NCBI GenBank assembly: GCA_944321685.1
Contig: CALUMH010000014.1
Span: 1-64,000, forward strand
From: an uncultured Muribaculaceae bacterium
GTDB taxonomy: Bacteria; Bacteroidota; Bacteroidia; Bacteroidales; Muribaculaceae
DNA: 64,000 bases
Direction: 5' to 3'
This document shows positions 7,947 to 17,298 of the stretch, piece by piece (position 1 is the stretch's first letter; every line of letters starts with the position of its first letter). Under the pieces are notes generated by a model that made no database searches, was not told the DNA's origin, and worked only from the letters and a program-made list of their open reading frames with translations. The translations under genes and the position numbers were made by a program.

Positions 7947-9806
7947 TTAAGATTTGCGTTTGCTTTTTGAATGAACCGGTGTGTTGCCGAAGAGTGCGGC
8001 GACGAGGTCGCGACGGCCGAGGCGGCAAAGCGAATTGTAGATGTCGCGGCGATATTCGGGTTCATACCAGAAGAAGTATTTGCGTTGGGCAAGTTTCTCT
8101 TCGCGCGTAATGGCTGTGAACACGGGTTCGAGTGTGTATGGGTTATAGCCTGTATAGTACATTTCGGTTGAGACTGTCATTGGGGTGGGTGTGAAGTCTT
8201 GCACCTGTTCAAGGTGAAAGTGCAGCCGCTTGGTTTTCACGGCCAGTTCGGCCATGTCTGTTTCTTGGCAACCCGGGTGAGATGAGATGAAATAGGGTAT
8301 AAGTTGCAGCCGTAATCCTTCGCGCTCGTTCACCTTGTCGAATATGCGCTTGAATTCCTCGAATAAGCGGAATGATGGTTTTCGCATCAGTTGCAATACG
8401 GCATCGGACGTGTGTTCGGGTGCCACTTTCAGTCGCCCGGATACATGGCGTATGATAAGTTCATCGATATATCGTCGGTTGGTGTTATTTATCTTGTCAT
8501 CGGTGTTGTGATGCATGGCAAGGTCGTAACGCACACCGCTGCCTATGAACGACCGCTTTACTCCCGGCAGATCATCGACTGCGCGGTATATGTCGAGCAG
8601 TGGTGCATGGTCGTTGTTCAGGTTGGGGCATGGGGAAGGGTGCAGGCATGATGGGCGCACGCATCGGCTGCACTTGTCGAGGTCGCGCCCCGACATACGG
8701 TACATATTGGCCGACGGACCTCCGAGGTCGGAAATATATCCTTTAAAATCTTCCATCTCGGTCACCTGCTTCACTTCGCGTATTATGGATTGCTTGCTGC
8801 GTGATGCGATGAATTTGCCTTGATGTGCCGAAATGGTGCAGAATGCACAGCCGCCGAAGCAGCCACGGTGCATATTCACCGAGTGGCGTATCATTTCGTA
8901 CGCAGGAATGCGCTTGCCGTTGTAACGAGGGTGGGGCAGACGGGTGTATGGCAAGTCGAATGACGCGTCGATTTCCCCGGTGGTCATGGGCGGATTGGTG
9001 CGGTTCACTTTTATTGCCACGTTGCCGGTGCGTTGCCACACGTCGCGCCCGTGGTATCTGTTTGATTCCATTTCGATGTGCTTGAAATTTTCGGCATGGC
9101 GGCGTTTGTCGGCAAGGGCTTCCTCGTAGCTGTGAAGTATGAAATGGCTGTCGCTCTCACGCTCTTCGGGCATGGCATCGATAGGAGTCACCAGTGCGGT
9201 TTGCGGTATGCAGGTGAGTTCTTTTATCGACTTCCCACAGGCAAGGGCATCGGCAATTTCCACCACGGTTTTTTCTCCCATGCCATAAATGAGCAGGTCG
9301 GCCGGGCAATCGATTAGTATCGACGGGCGCAGGCGGTCTTGCCAATAATCATAGTGGGCAAGTCGGCGTAATGAAGCTTCAATGCCACCCACGACGATAG
9401 GCACGTCGGGATACAGCCGGCGCAATATTTGTGAATAAACGATTGTGGGATAATCGGGACGCAATCCGGCTTTGCCGTTGGGCGAATAAGCATCGTCGCT
9501 GCGACGGCGGCGGTTGGCTGTGTAGTGGTTCACCATCGAGTCCATGGCTCCGGCCGATATGCCGAAAAACAGCCTTGGCTTGCCAAGTTTGCGGAAGTCG
9601 CGCAAATCATCCTGCCAGTTGGGTTGCGGCACTATTGCCACCCGGTAGCCATGAGCTTCGAGCACACGGCCTATGACGGCGGCTCCCATCGATGGGTGGT
9701 CGATGTAGGCGTCACCAGAGAAAAGTATTACGTCGATGTAGTCCCATCCCAGGTGTTCCACTTCTTTGCGGGTCGTGGGCAACCATTGCTTGTTGATTTT
9801 GTTCAT
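7947..9806 (-). CDS. YgiQ-family radical SAM protein
   Basis: The 619-residue protein has the usual length of the YgiQ family (UPF0313). An N-terminal B12-binding-like or Rossmann region (about 20-180, with PNWQDDLRDF and VVGGIEASLRRLAHYDYW) precedes the radical SAM core, where C316, C320 and C323 (RGCFGGCAFC) bind the 4Fe-4S cluster. A second cysteine cluster follows (CSRCVRPSCLHPSPCPN). The reaction is unknown. It overlaps uvrB by 4 nt (ATGA), so the two are translationally coupled. Confidence 0.93.
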   Translation of the reverse strand: MNKINKQWLPTTRKEVEHLGWDYIDVILFSGDAYIDHPSMGAAVIGRVLEAHGYRVAIVPQPNWQDDLRDFRKLGKPRLFFGISAGAMDSMVNHYTANRRRRSDDAYSPNGKAGLRPDYPTIVYSQILRRLYPDVPIVVGGIEASLRRLAHYDYWQDRLRPSILIDCPADLLIYGMGEKTVVEIADALACGKSIKELTCIPQTALVTPIDAMPEERESDSHFILHSYEEALADKRRHAENFKHIEMESNRYHGRDVWQRTGNVAIKVNRTNPPMTTGEIDASFDLPYTRLPHPRYNGKRIPAYEMIRHSVNMHRGCFGGCAFCTISAHQGKFIASRSKQSIIREVKQVTEMEDFKGYISDLGGPSANMYRMSGRDLDKCSRCVRPSCLHPSPCPNLNNDHAPLLDIYRAVDDLPGVKRSFIGSGVRYDLAMHHNTDDKINNTNRRYIDELIIRHVSGRLKVAPEHTSDAVLQLMRKPSFRLFEEFKRIFDKVNEREGLRLQLIPYFISSHPGCQETDMAELAVKTKRLHFHLEQVQDFTPTPMTVSTEMYYTGYNPYTLEPVFTAITREEKLAQRKYFFWYEPEYRRDIYNSLCRLGRRDLVAALFGNTPVHSKSKRKS

Positions 9807-11926
9807 TTCTCGGTAGGTTTCGGTTTTTCGAGCCGTGCTTCAATCTCCAGCAGTTGGTCGCGCAACTGTGCGGCCTCGATGAAGTCCATGCGCTTTGCTG
9901 CGGCCACCATGTCGGCCCGCAGGCGGTCGGCTGCGCTTTGCAAGTCGTCGCGGCTCATATATTTTACCACAGGGTCGGCGGCCAATCCTGAACCGGGCGA
10001 GAATTCGGCCTCACACTGGCGGAATATCTCGTCGGGCAATTGTTGCTTGCTTCGTGTGTATTCATATTTTTTGCCTTTGCCTCCGCGGTTGCGGTTTTGC
10101 CTGTTCTCGTTGTCGATGTCGGCCTCGTCAACCTCTTTGCCTATGATAAGATTGCGGGCTTTTATGATGGCTTGCGGCGTGATGCCATGTTCTTCGTTAT
10201 ACTTTAGCTGTGCCGTGCGGCGACGTTCGGTTTCTTCGATGGTGCGTTTCATCGAGTCGGTGATTTTGTCGGCATACATTATTACCAGTCCGTTAAGGTT
10301 GCGTGCGGCACGGCCGGCCATCTGCGTTAGGGAGCGGTGCGACCGCAAGAAACCTTCCTTGTCGGCATCGATTATGGCCATTAACGATACTTCGGGCAGG
10401 TCAAGGCCTTCACGCAGCAGGTTTACACCTATGAGCACATCGATGGCACCGGCACGCAAGTCGTCAAGGATTTTTATGCGGTCCATGGTTTCCACATCGC
10501 TGTGCATATAGGCACAATTTATGTCGAGCTTGGCAAGGTATGCGGCAAGTTCCTCGGCCATACGTTTAGTGAGAGTGGAAACAAGCGTGCGTTCGCCTAT
10601 TTCGATGCGCTTTTGTATCTCTTCGATAAGGTCGTCGATTTGCCCCTTCGACGGTCGCACCGAAATTACAGGGTCGAGCAATCCCGTCGGACGTATTATC
10701 TGTTCGGTTACCACGCCTTCGGCCTTGTTAAGCTCGTAATCGTCGGGAGTGGCACTCACGTATATTGTTTGATGGGTCAGAGCCTCGAATTCCTCGAAGC
10801 GCAACGGCCGGTTGTCGGCTGCCGCTTGCAGGCGGAAGCCGTAGTTTATAAGGTTGGCCTTGCGTGACTGGTCTCCGCCATACATGGCACGTATCTGCGG
10901 TATGGTCACGTGGCTTTCGTCGATAATCGTCAAGAAATCTTTCGGGAAATAATCAAGCAGGCAGAATGGGCGTGTGCCAGGGCTGCGTCCGTCGAAATAT
11001 CGTGAATAGTTCTCGATGCCGCTGCAATATCCCATTTCCCGAATCATTTCGATGTCATAAGTCACACGTTCTTGCAGGCGTTTAGCCTCGGCAAGACGGC
11101 CTTCCTTGTTGAACATTCCCACTTCGGTGCCAAGGTCGAGTTCTATTTGCGCCAAAGCTTGCGCCATGCGTGTCTTTGACGTCACGAAAATGTTTGCAGG
11201 GTATATGTTGAATTCTTCCACATTCTCCTGTGGCAGCTGTGAAATGGGGTCGAGTACTTGTATGGTTTCGATTTCGTTCCCCCAAAATATTACCCGCACC
11301 ATTATTTCTTCGTAGGCGAGCGACACATCCACCGTGTCGCCTTTCACACGGAATGTGCCGCGCTCGGGAGTTATTTCATTTCGCGAATATAAGGCGGCGA
11401 CAAGAGTGCGCAGAAATTCATCACGCCCGATGTTCATGCCGCAGGCTATGTGTATCATGTTCTGCCCGAAGTCGTCGGGGTTTCCCATACCGTAAAGGCA
11501 TGATACTGATGATACCACCACAATGTCGCGCCGCCCCGAAAGCAGTGCCGTTGTCGTTGCCAGTCGCAGACGGTCGATTTCGTCGTTTATCATCAGGTCT
11601 TTCTCAATGTATTTGTCTGATGACGGTATATATGCCTCGGGTTGGTAGTAGTCGTAATACGACACAAAGTAATGTACCGAGTTTTCGGGGAAAAATGTTT
11701 TGAACTCCGAGTAAAGTTGTGCCGCGAGTGTCTTGTTGTGCGACAGCACAAGTGTAGGACGGTTCACTGTGGCAATAACGTTAGCCATTGTGAACGTTTT
11801 GCCCGAGCCTGTAACTCCCAGTAGCACCTGATAGGGTGTGCCGTTGTTTACGCCATCCGAAAGTTCGCGTATTGCGTTCGGTTGGTCGCCGGTGGGTTTG
11901 TAATCTGAATGAAGTTTGAAATCCAT
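9803..11926 (-). CDS. uvrB: UvrABC excinuclease subunit B
   Basis: The 707-residue protein is full-length UvrB, the damage-verifying helicase-like subunit of nucleotide excision repair. It has Walker A GVTGSGKT at about 37-44, the UvrB beta-hairpin region (YYDYYQPEAYIP), the DEAD-like box IIDESH, helicase motif VI QMAGRAARN and a C-terminal UVR motif (AAAKRMDFIEAAQLRDQL) that contacts UvrC. I use ATG 11926 (MDFKLHSDYKPTGDQ) rather than the upstream ATG four codons earlier, since it matches the family start. A TACCTTTG element lies at 11947-11954 on the minus strand. ygiQ and the KilA-N gene follow. Confidence 0.97.
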   Translation of the reverse strand: MDFKLHSDYKPTGDQPNAIRELSDGVNNGTPYQVLLGVTGSGKTFTMANVIATVNRPTLVLSHNKTLAAQLYSEFKTFFPENSVHYFVSYYDYYQPEAYIPSSDKYIEKDLMINDEIDRLRLATTTALLSGRRDIVVVSSVSCLYGMGNPDDFGQNMIHIACGMNIGRDEFLRTLVAALYSRNEITPERGTFRVKGDTVDVSLAYEEIMVRVIFWGNEIETIQVLDPISQLPQENVEEFNIYPANIFVTSKTRMAQALAQIELDLGTEVGMFNKEGRLAEAKRLQERVTYDIEMIREMGYCSGIENYSRYFDGRSPGTRPFCLLDYFPKDFLTIIDESHVTIPQIRAMYGGDQSRKANLINYGFRLQAAADNRPLRFEEFEALTHQTIYVSATPDDYELNKAEGVVTEQIIRPTGLLDPVISVRPSKGQIDDLIEEIQKRIEIGERTLVSTLTKRMAEELAAYLAKLDINCAYMHSDVETMDRIKILDDLRAGAIDVLIGVNLLREGLDLPEVSLMAIIDADKEGFLRSHRSLTQMAGRAARNLNGLVIMYADKITDSMKRTIEETERRRTAQLKYNEEHGITPQAIIKARNLIIGKEVDEADIDNENRQNRNRGGKGKKYEYTRSKQQLPDEIFRQCEAEFSPGSGLAADPVVKYMSRDDLQSAADRLRADMVAAAKRMDFIEAAQLRDQLLEIEARLEKPKPTEK

Positions 11927-12048
11927 AAAAAAACACATTCAATTTACAAAGGTACTAATAACCGACCTAAGAGCTCGTTTAAATTCCTCAAAATTTAAGC
12001 ATACTCTTAGTTCCTTGATGCTTTTCAACAAGAATTGTCTGGGCGGCG

Positions 12049-12090
12049 CAAAAAAAGACAGGGAAACGCAACTGCCGTTGTGTTCCCTGC
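12049..12090 (-). terminator. Rho-independent terminator of rpsO
   Basis: On the minus strand CAGGGAACACAA (12089-12078) pairs with 12071-12059 (one G-T pair and minor mismatch), followed by a run of T from 12056 to 12050. It ends the rpsO transcript 32 bp after the stop codon. Confidence 0.85.
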
Positions 12091-12121
12091 CGTGTTGTGT
12101 TCCTTAGCTACTCGGTGCAAA

Positions 12122-12397
12122 TTACTTGCGGATGCCAAGCTCCTTGTGAGCTATGATGGCACGGTAGCGGTTAATGTCTTTGCGCATGAGGTAGTCGAGC
12201 AAGCGACGGCGCTTACCTACGAGCTTCTTCAATGCACGTTCAGTGGTATAATCTTTGTGATTTGACTTGAGGTGTTCAGTCAAATGGGCGATACGGATTG
12301 AGAATAATGCAATCTGAGCCTCTGGCGACCCAGTATCAGTATTGCTGGCTCCGTAAGTCCCAAAGATTTCTTTTTTCTTTTCAGGATCTAAATACAT
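12122..12397 (-). CDS. rpsO: 30S ribosomal protein S15
   Basis: The 91-residue protein is canonical S15: GSPEAQIALFSIRIAHLTEHLK and HKDYTTERALKKLVGKRRRLLDYL hold the 16S rRNA-binding loops (LGLI-type loop and the RR-L-DYL block). It binds the central domain of 16S rRNA early in 30S assembly. It is a single-gene transcription unit, with a promoter at 12440-12471 and a strong terminator at 12049-12090. The 42 nt leader is short; no S15 autoregulatory fold was identified. Confidence 0.97.
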   Translation of the reverse strand: MYLDPEKKKEIFGTYGASNTDTGSPEAQIALFSIRIAHLTEHLKSNHKDYTTERALKKLVGKRRRLLDYLMRKDINRYRAIIAHKELGIRK

Positions 12398-12439
12398 TTC
12401 CTAATAGATTAATTGTTATTATATAATAAAATCGGTGTG

Positions 12440-12471
12440 CAAAGGTAGTAACTTTTCTTGTATCACGCAAA
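12440..12471 (-). promoter_or_regulatory. Promoter of rpsO
   Basis: On the minus strand TTTG (12471-12468), a 20 bp spacer and TACCTTTG (12447-12440) fit the Bacteroidetes consensus exactly. The gene start is 42 nt downstream. Confidence 0.8.
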
Positions 12472-12488
12472 TGTCGGGCACATAATAA

Positions 12489-13139
12489 TTAATATTTTGT
12501 TCCCATGATGCTCTGAGCCAATAAATACACCCTTGTTCCCACAGTTTGCGGCCAACGGTCGGCCGGGGATTTGTCTAAAGTCTTGGCCCGTTCGATGGCA
12601 ATTGTTACATTTTCTATAAGTGCCATTGCATCGTAGTCCGACTCGTGATAGTGTCCGGTAAGTTCTTTCATTCGTTTTTTCAGCCAAGTATCTCCATGCT
12701 TTGAAGTTTTCTTGTTTTCGGCAAGCATTTCCATTTGCTCGGGAGAATATGATTTTACATCTTCGAGATGTAATAGCAACCAAAGTTCAAAACAGGGATT
12801 GCTTACACAAAAATTTAAATTGTTGTTTTTCGCACAATTTTGGGCTATTAATTTCAACATTTTGCTTTTCCACTTGTCTTTGTCCACGACAATCCACAGT
12901 TGGTCATCATCTTCAATATTGTATTCTTCTATAAATTCTTGGATTTGGGTCATTACACTGTCGGGACTCGAATTGTCTGAATCACGGTAAAGAACTTCAA
13001 CATGCACATCTGATGCGCATCGAGACGCTTTCATGGCTTCGAAGTATATGTTTTCGGTGCTTCTTCCTTCTGCGGCGATAACGATGAGGCGTGCCGACCT
13101 GGTTCCTTCAAGCCGTTTGAAGTCTTTTCGTTGTCTCAT
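12489..13139 (-). CDS. RloB-like TOPRIM-type protein
   Basis: The 216-residue protein matches RloB-like proteins. The N-terminus has the TOPRIM-like signature EGRSTE (E24-E29) and, after a strand, VVDKDKW with D86 and D88, the DxD metal pair. NPCFELWLLLH (around 118) is a family block. TOPRIM domains of this kind cleave nucleic acid in OLD-like and PARIS-like anti-phage systems, where an ABC ATPase partner controls them. The ATPase gene lies 4 bp upstream, so the pair is one operon. Activity and trigger are inferred. The gene is more A/T-rich than its neighbours. Confidence 0.85.
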   Translation of the reverse strand: MRQRKDFKRLEGTRSARLIVIAAEGRSTENIYFEAMKASRCASDVHVEVLYRDSDNSSPDSVMTQIQEFIEEYNIEDDDQLWIVVDKDKWKSKMLKLIAQNCAKNNNLNFCVSNPCFELWLLLHLEDVKSYSPEQMEMLAENKKTSKHGDTWLKKRMKELTGHYHESDYDAMALIENVTIAIERAKTLDKSPADRWPQTVGTRVYLLAQSIMGTKY

Positions 13140-13143
13140 GATG

Positions 13144-14460
13144 TTACCATTTTAAATTTTTTATTGAGGCAAAAAAAGGTATTGCTCCATATCGGCCTTG
13201 TAAATAGCCTTTGCGGATATCTTCACGAGGTTTAAATTCGGCGAGTGAATACAAGTGCGAAACACCTTCCCGGTCTTTCTCAACAAACCACACTTCGTCA
13301 GCGCGAATTAATTCTAAATTAAGCAAGTTGGATTCATGCGTGGAAAATATCAATTGGTTGTCGCGGTCGCTTGATAGCATGTTGAAATAATATTCCAATA
13401 TCTTTTGCGAAAGCATGGGGTGCATACTGCGGTCAATTTCGTCGATTAAATATACCGATTCGTTCAACCGCAAATCAATCAACATGGGTATGAAATCAAG
13501 CAAGCGAAGTGACCCGTCTGATTCTTCATTCATGTCGAATGGTATGTCATTGCCATTGTCGTTTTTGTGTATGGCGTTTTGTTTGTATATAGTTGTTGTT
13601 CCGTTATCGTTTGTTTCAAAAAAATATATGGTGGTCGGCGAGGAGATTAAAAAGTTTTTGTTCGGTTCGGAATTTGCCATAAGGTCGTCAACCAACTCTT
13701 TGGGTAAATCAAGGCTCTCTTTGGAAATTTTAGTGCGCCTTATGTCGATGATGCCTGTATTGAAATATTCCAACAATGATTTTGTAGCTACTGCAAATTC
13801 TTTATCCTGTTCTATGCGCATGGAGATGCCGCTATAACGGGAATCGGGAAAAATTATTTTCAAATTTTCTTTCATCCAATTATATGCTATATTAATGCAG
13901 TTAAGGCCTTTGCCATTTCGCTTGATATATTCCGATAGGAAACTGTCGGATATGGGAGTACTTTGACCGATGAATTTGGCAAGTTGCCTGTCTTCATCAT
14001 TTCCTTCGATTGTACCGAATGTAAATTCGTTACCGCTAATTGAGGTTTTTCGGGAAAATATTTCCTTGTCTGTTCGGCTGTTTATTTCATATAACCATTC
14101 TTCGGCAATGCCTTTGTTGTTGAATTCTGCTCCATAAGCAAAATATTGAGGTCCGGCCTTGAACTCGATTTCCACTTTTGATGGTTTATTGTTTTGTTCG
14201 GCCAGCTTGAATGGTTCTATGTCTTTCTTTGGAACACTTCCTAATGCAATCTTCTGAATTATTGCAACGGCTTTTATAATATTGCTTTTCCCCGAAGCAT
14301 TGGCACCGTAGATTATTCCTGCTTTAAGTACCGATATGTCATCACGTTTTTCGGCACGGCATACTTGTTCATTGTGCCTGTCGCTTTTCCCTGCCACGAA
14401 ACTTATTTCTGTTTCATTTTTGAAAGAAAAAAGGTTTTCTATTGTTATTCTTAAGATCAT
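13144..14460 (-). CDS. RloA-like AAA/ABC-type ATPase
   Basis: The 438-residue protein is an SMC/ABC-like ATPase of the AAA_15/AAA_21 kind: Walker A GANASGKS (52-59), a long helical insert, Walker B VYLIDEID (336-343) with catalytic glutamate, and the H-loop STHE (H375). Such ATPases pair with RloB or DUF4435 TOPRIM proteins in phage-defence modules. It is immediately upstream of the RloB-like gene (4 bp). I use ATG 14460 (MILRITIENLFSFKN), because the N-terminal beta strand of this family starts here. A TATCTTTG promoter element lies at 14494-14501 on the minus strand, about 34 nt before the start. Confidence 0.88.
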   Translation of the reverse strand: MILRITIENLFSFKNETEISFVAGKSDRHNEQVCRAEKRDDISVLKAGIIYGANASGKSNIIKAVAIIQKIALGSVPKKDIEPFKLAEQNNKPSKVEIEFKAGPQYFAYGAEFNNKGIAEEWLYEINSRTDKEIFSRKTSISGNEFTFGTIEGNDEDRQLAKFIGQSTPISDSFLSEYIKRNGKGLNCINIAYNWMKENLKIIFPDSRYSGISMRIEQDKEFAVATKSLLEYFNTGIIDIRRTKISKESLDLPKELVDDLMANSEPNKNFLISSPTTIYFFETNDNGTTTIYKQNAIHKNDNGNDIPFDMNEESDGSLRLLDFIPMLIDLRLNESVYLIDEIDRSMHPMLSQKILEYYFNMLSSDRDNQLIFSTHESNLLNLELIRADEVWFVEKDREGVSHLYSLAEFKPREDIRKGYLQGRYGAIPFFASIKNLKW

Positions 14461-14591
14461 TTCTTCCCGACCGGTTATATCAGTGTTTTTGTACAAAGAT
14501 AGGGATTGCGTGCGCATTTGCGTAATTCTTTGTCAAATAAATGCAAAGAATTACCTTTTTTAACGTTTTGATAGGTGCTGAAACTGCCACG

Positions 14592-15269
14592 TCAGTATTC
14601 GCGCAGGCCGAAGATGGTGGTGCCTATGCGCACCATGGTGGTGCCTTCATCGATGGCTATGCGGTAGTCGTGGCTCATGCCCATGCTCACTGTGTCGAAA
14701 TATGGGCAGGTGTCGAAGTGTGACGCTTTAAGTTGGTCGAAAGTGTTGCGTATGGCATGAAATTCACGATGTATTTCGGTCTCGTCGTCGGTATTGGTGG
14801 CCATGCCCATCACACCGCGTATGCGCACGTTGGCAAGGCTGTCGATTATGCCGTTGTCGGCAAGAGCGCGGCACTCATCGAGTGTGAAGCCATATTTGGT
14901 TTCTTCCCGGGCCACGTGCAGTTGCAGCAGTATGTCGGTGGTGCGGCCGGCGCGTCGGGCTTCATCATCGACGCAACGCAACAGCCGTTCGCTGTCGATG
15001 CTGTGAATGAGCGACACGTATGGCACTATCTGCCGCACCTTGTTGCTTTGCAGGTGGCCTATGAAGTGCCATTCCACATCTTGTGGCATGGCAGTGTGTT
15101 TAGGTCCTATTTCCTGGGCCCTGCTTTCACCGAATATGCGTTGCCCGGCATCGTAGGCAGCTTGCAAAGCCTCGATGGGGTGGAACTTTGAAACAGCAAC
15201 GAGCTTCACCCCAGCGGGAAGCTCGTTGTGTAGTTGTGTGATATTTTCTTTTATTTGTTCAAGAGTCAT
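14592..15269 (-). CDS. YggS-family PLP homeostasis protein
   Basis: The 225-residue protein is a full-length YggS/PLPBP: an alanine-racemase-like TIM barrel with the PLP lysine K28 in LVAVSKFHP, and the blocks FGESRAQEI, WHFIGHLQSNK, RGVMGMAT and SMGMSHDY. It binds pyridoxal phosphate and buffers B6 vitamers; no enzymatic activity is established for the family. It lies 23 bp after DUF4494 and is probably co-transcribed with it. Confidence 0.95.
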   Translation of the reverse strand: MTLEQIKENITQLHNELPAGVKLVAVSKFHPIEALQAAYDAGQRIFGESRAQEIGPKHTAMPQDVEWHFIGHLQSNKVRQIVPYVSLIHSIDSERLLRCVDDEARRAGRTTDILLQLHVAREETKYGFTLDECRALADNGIIDSLANVRIRGVMGMATNTDDETEIHREFHAIRNTFDQLKASHFDTCPYFDTVSMGMSHDYRIAIDEGTTMVRIGTTIFGLREY

Positions 15270-15292
15270 TGTGCTTGCTTCCCTTGTCTTTT

Positions 15293-15757
15293 TTATTCTA
15301 TGGGTTTCTGGGCTGCTGCCTTTTTGCCGCTTAAGTCGGCGGGGAAAACGTCCATTAGCGGAGTTTCCACTATCGATGCTATTTCAAAATCGGCAAGTGT
15401 GCCTTTCATGTTTTCCATGAAATTGTCGAGAGCCACTTTGAACTCGCTTGCCTGCACGAGCATGAACGATGCGGTTTTCTTTTCTACAGCCGTTTTTTCG
15501 TCGATGGTGATGAAGTTGGTCTTCACCTTGTACCACTTGTCGCCGGTTGCGTCATAGAAAACATCGCTGATTTTTTCCCGTTTCACTGCAGACACCGTAA
15601 ATTCGCCCGAGATATATGGCGACATTTCTTCGGTGATGCGGGCTTCGGCTTCGGTAAACGACAATGCATCTACCAGGTAGTTTTCGGTTACTGTTTTTTG
15701 CAACCCTGTTTCAAGAATTTTGCTATATCGGATTTTACATTCAAACCAATTTGCCAT
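15293..15757 (-). CDS. DUF4494 domain protein
   Basis: The 154-residue protein matches DUF4494, a Bacteroidetes family of unknown function, recognisable by MANWFECKIRY, ENYLVDALSFTEAEAR and KVKTNFITIDEKTAVEKK. No signal peptide or membrane segment is present, so it is cytoplasmic. I use ATG 15757, because the extension upstream crosses the promoter element TAACTTTG at 15799-15806 (minus strand). yggS follows directly. The family often lies beside yggS in Bacteroidales, but the link is not explained. Confidence 0.9.
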   Translation of the reverse strand: MANWFECKIRYSKILETGLQKTVTENYLVDALSFTEAEARITEEMSPYISGEFTVSAVKREKISDVFYDATGDKWYKVKTNFITIDEKTAVEKKTASFMLVQASEFKVALDNFMENMKGTLADFEIASIVETPLMDVFPADLSGKKAAAQKPIE

Positions 15758-15877
15758 AATACTTTTCTTTATTGATGATATTTTCAAATGAGCGGTTGCA
15801 AAGTTACGCAAAAAATCAGAAAGGCCGTCATAAATGTAACAACTATTCTTATCAAACTCTTGCCCGAATGATTTGCC

Positions 15878-16594
15878 CTATTTTATAATCTGTAATACTA
15901 TAAAACCTATAAGTATTGCAACTGTGAAACTTGCGAGTGTGCCTATCAACACATATTCAGTAGTCTTGATTTCTTGTGCTTTGTTTAATTCTCCGAAACG
16001 GAAAATTGATTTTGCGGCCAATAAAAATCCTATGCCCTCGGCATTTCCGGTCAATATAAAAGTCAATATAAGGCAGCGTTCAAAATAACCAATCCATTTT
16101 CCGGCATTCGGGAGGCTTTCTTCCGCTGTTGTCGAAGGAGTCCATCTCTTAATGAAAAAGTTCAAAAATACAGAAGTTGGTTTTAATATCAACAAATAAG
16201 CAGTGGCAACAATCCAGATGTTCAAGCTGTTCCAGGCTACCATGAAAACTTCTTGACAAAATACTCCCTCATGGTCAAATAAAGATAACCATAAGACAAC
16301 TATAACGGCTATATGAACAAGTTGGTCTATGATGAACGATACGACATTTTTTTTCATATACTCAACCTTTATGTAATCCATCAGTATATGAGATATAAAA
16401 ATGGTCAAAGGGATAATCCAATTGTTCCGGTCTGCAACAAAAAGATATGCCATTAAAGCATGGATAGAACCATGTACTAATTGATAAACATACTTCTTTT
16501 TTGTCTTGCCCTGTTTGCCGGCACATATCTTGTCACACTGAAAGACAAAATCAGAAATGATATGAGCAAATATAAGTCTTAGCAATGTAATCAT
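15878..16594 (-). CDS. DUF3307 membrane protein
   Basis: The 238-residue protein has six or seven hydrophobic segments and the DUF3307 N-terminal block LIFAHIISDFVFQ, followed by HGSIHALMAYLF and FISHILMDYIKV with conserved His/Asp residues inside the membrane. Function is unknown. The SatD-like regulator gene lies 5 bp upstream, and the two likely form one operon controlled by the operators at 17294-17341. This gene pair recurs in diverse bacteria. The region is A/T-rich and appears accessory. Confidence 0.88.
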   Translation of the reverse strand: MITLLRLIFAHIISDFVFQCDKICAGKQGKTKKKYVYQLVHGSIHALMAYLFVADRNNWIIPLTIFISHILMDYIKVEYMKKNVVSFIIDQLVHIAVIVVLWLSLFDHEGVFCQEVFMVAWNSLNIWIVATAYLLILKPTSVFLNFFIKRWTPSTTAEESLPNAGKWIGYFERCLILTFILTGNAEGIGFLLAAKSIFRFGELNKAQEIKTTEYVLIGTLASFTVAILIGFIVLQIIK

Positions 16595-16599
16595 GTTTA

Positions 16600-17250
16600 T
16601 TATTTTATTCGGCTTAAAATCAGGCTATTGTATCTGTCAATATACATTTGTATAAGGTTTGTTTTTGCCGCTCTCAGTAGCTTGCTTATGTTCTGGGTCG
16701 ATTTTTTGAATTTATGTGCAATATCTTTTTGAGAAGTATTGTATAACAATGCCTGATAAGAAACTTGTGCCTGCGAAACAGTCCATGAAGAAATAATCTC
16801 GTCTGCAAATGCCGTACTTACCCGTAACTCCTCATTCACATCAGCCCATCTTGTTTTGACAATAAGATGTCGTTTGCCCATTTCGTCAAGTTCCCTCCCC
16901 GAGTATTGAAAAGCCTCCCCATCTGAAAGCACGATATTGCTTGCATGATAGGATATAGTTCCTACACCCAAAGAAAGACGGACATCCCATGTCTTTTTAC
17001 ATTCCTTTGGCGTATGGCTTTTCAGTCCGGCACGTAACAAAACTGCAATCTTTATCGCATTTTCCGGAGCATCAATAATCATTTGAAAACTGTCACCTCT
17101 AAATAATTCTATTTTTATAGGTTCAATTATAGACAGTTCATCGACTATTTTCCTAATGGATTCTAATAAAAAGTCCCGATATTTTATTTGTATGTCAGAA
17201 GACCCTATTATATCTCCTGTAATAACTCCTTTTATTTTATCCATATCCAT
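16600..17250 (-). CDS. SatD-family protein with C-terminal helix-turn-helix
   Basis: The 216-residue protein has an N-terminal SatD-like domain (about 1-165): GVITGDIIGSS, RGDSFQMII, VRLSLGVG and SDGEAFQYSGREL resemble a nucleotidyl-cyclase-like fold. The last 50 residues hold a sigma-like helix-turn-helix (about 168-200, NTSQKDIAHKFKKSTQNISKLL). It is probably the regulator of its own operon with the DUF3307 membrane protein. ATG 17250 is chosen because AGGAG lies upstream and the longer frame would begin within the operator. Two palindromes overlap or flank the promoter. Confidence 0.82.
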   Translation of the reverse strand: MDMDKIKGVITGDIIGSSDIQIKYRDFLLESIRKIVDELSIIEPIKIELFRGDSFQMIIDAPENAIKIAVLLRAGLKSHTPKECKKTWDVRLSLGVGTISYHASNIVLSDGEAFQYSGRELDEMGKRHLIVKTRWADVNEELRVSTAFADEIISSWTVSQAQVSYQALLYNTSQKDIAHKFKKSTQNISKLLRAAKTNLIQMYIDRYNSLILSRIK

Positions 17251-17268
17251 ACTGATTATAATCTCCTG

Positions 17269-17298
17269 CAAAGGTATAACTATTCTTTGAATAATCAA
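17269..17298 (-). promoter_or_regulatory. Promoter of the SatD-like/DUF3307 operon
   Basis: TACCTTTG on the minus strand (17276-17269) is the -7 element. A TTG at 17298-17296, 19 bp away, is the -33 element and lies inside the first palindrome, so a bound regulator would block RNA polymerase. Confidence 0.65.

Noticed and set aside
9525..10511. Open frame of 328 codons antisense to uvrB
   Set aside because: It lies fully inside uvrB, has serine/arginine-rich shadow composition and no family match.
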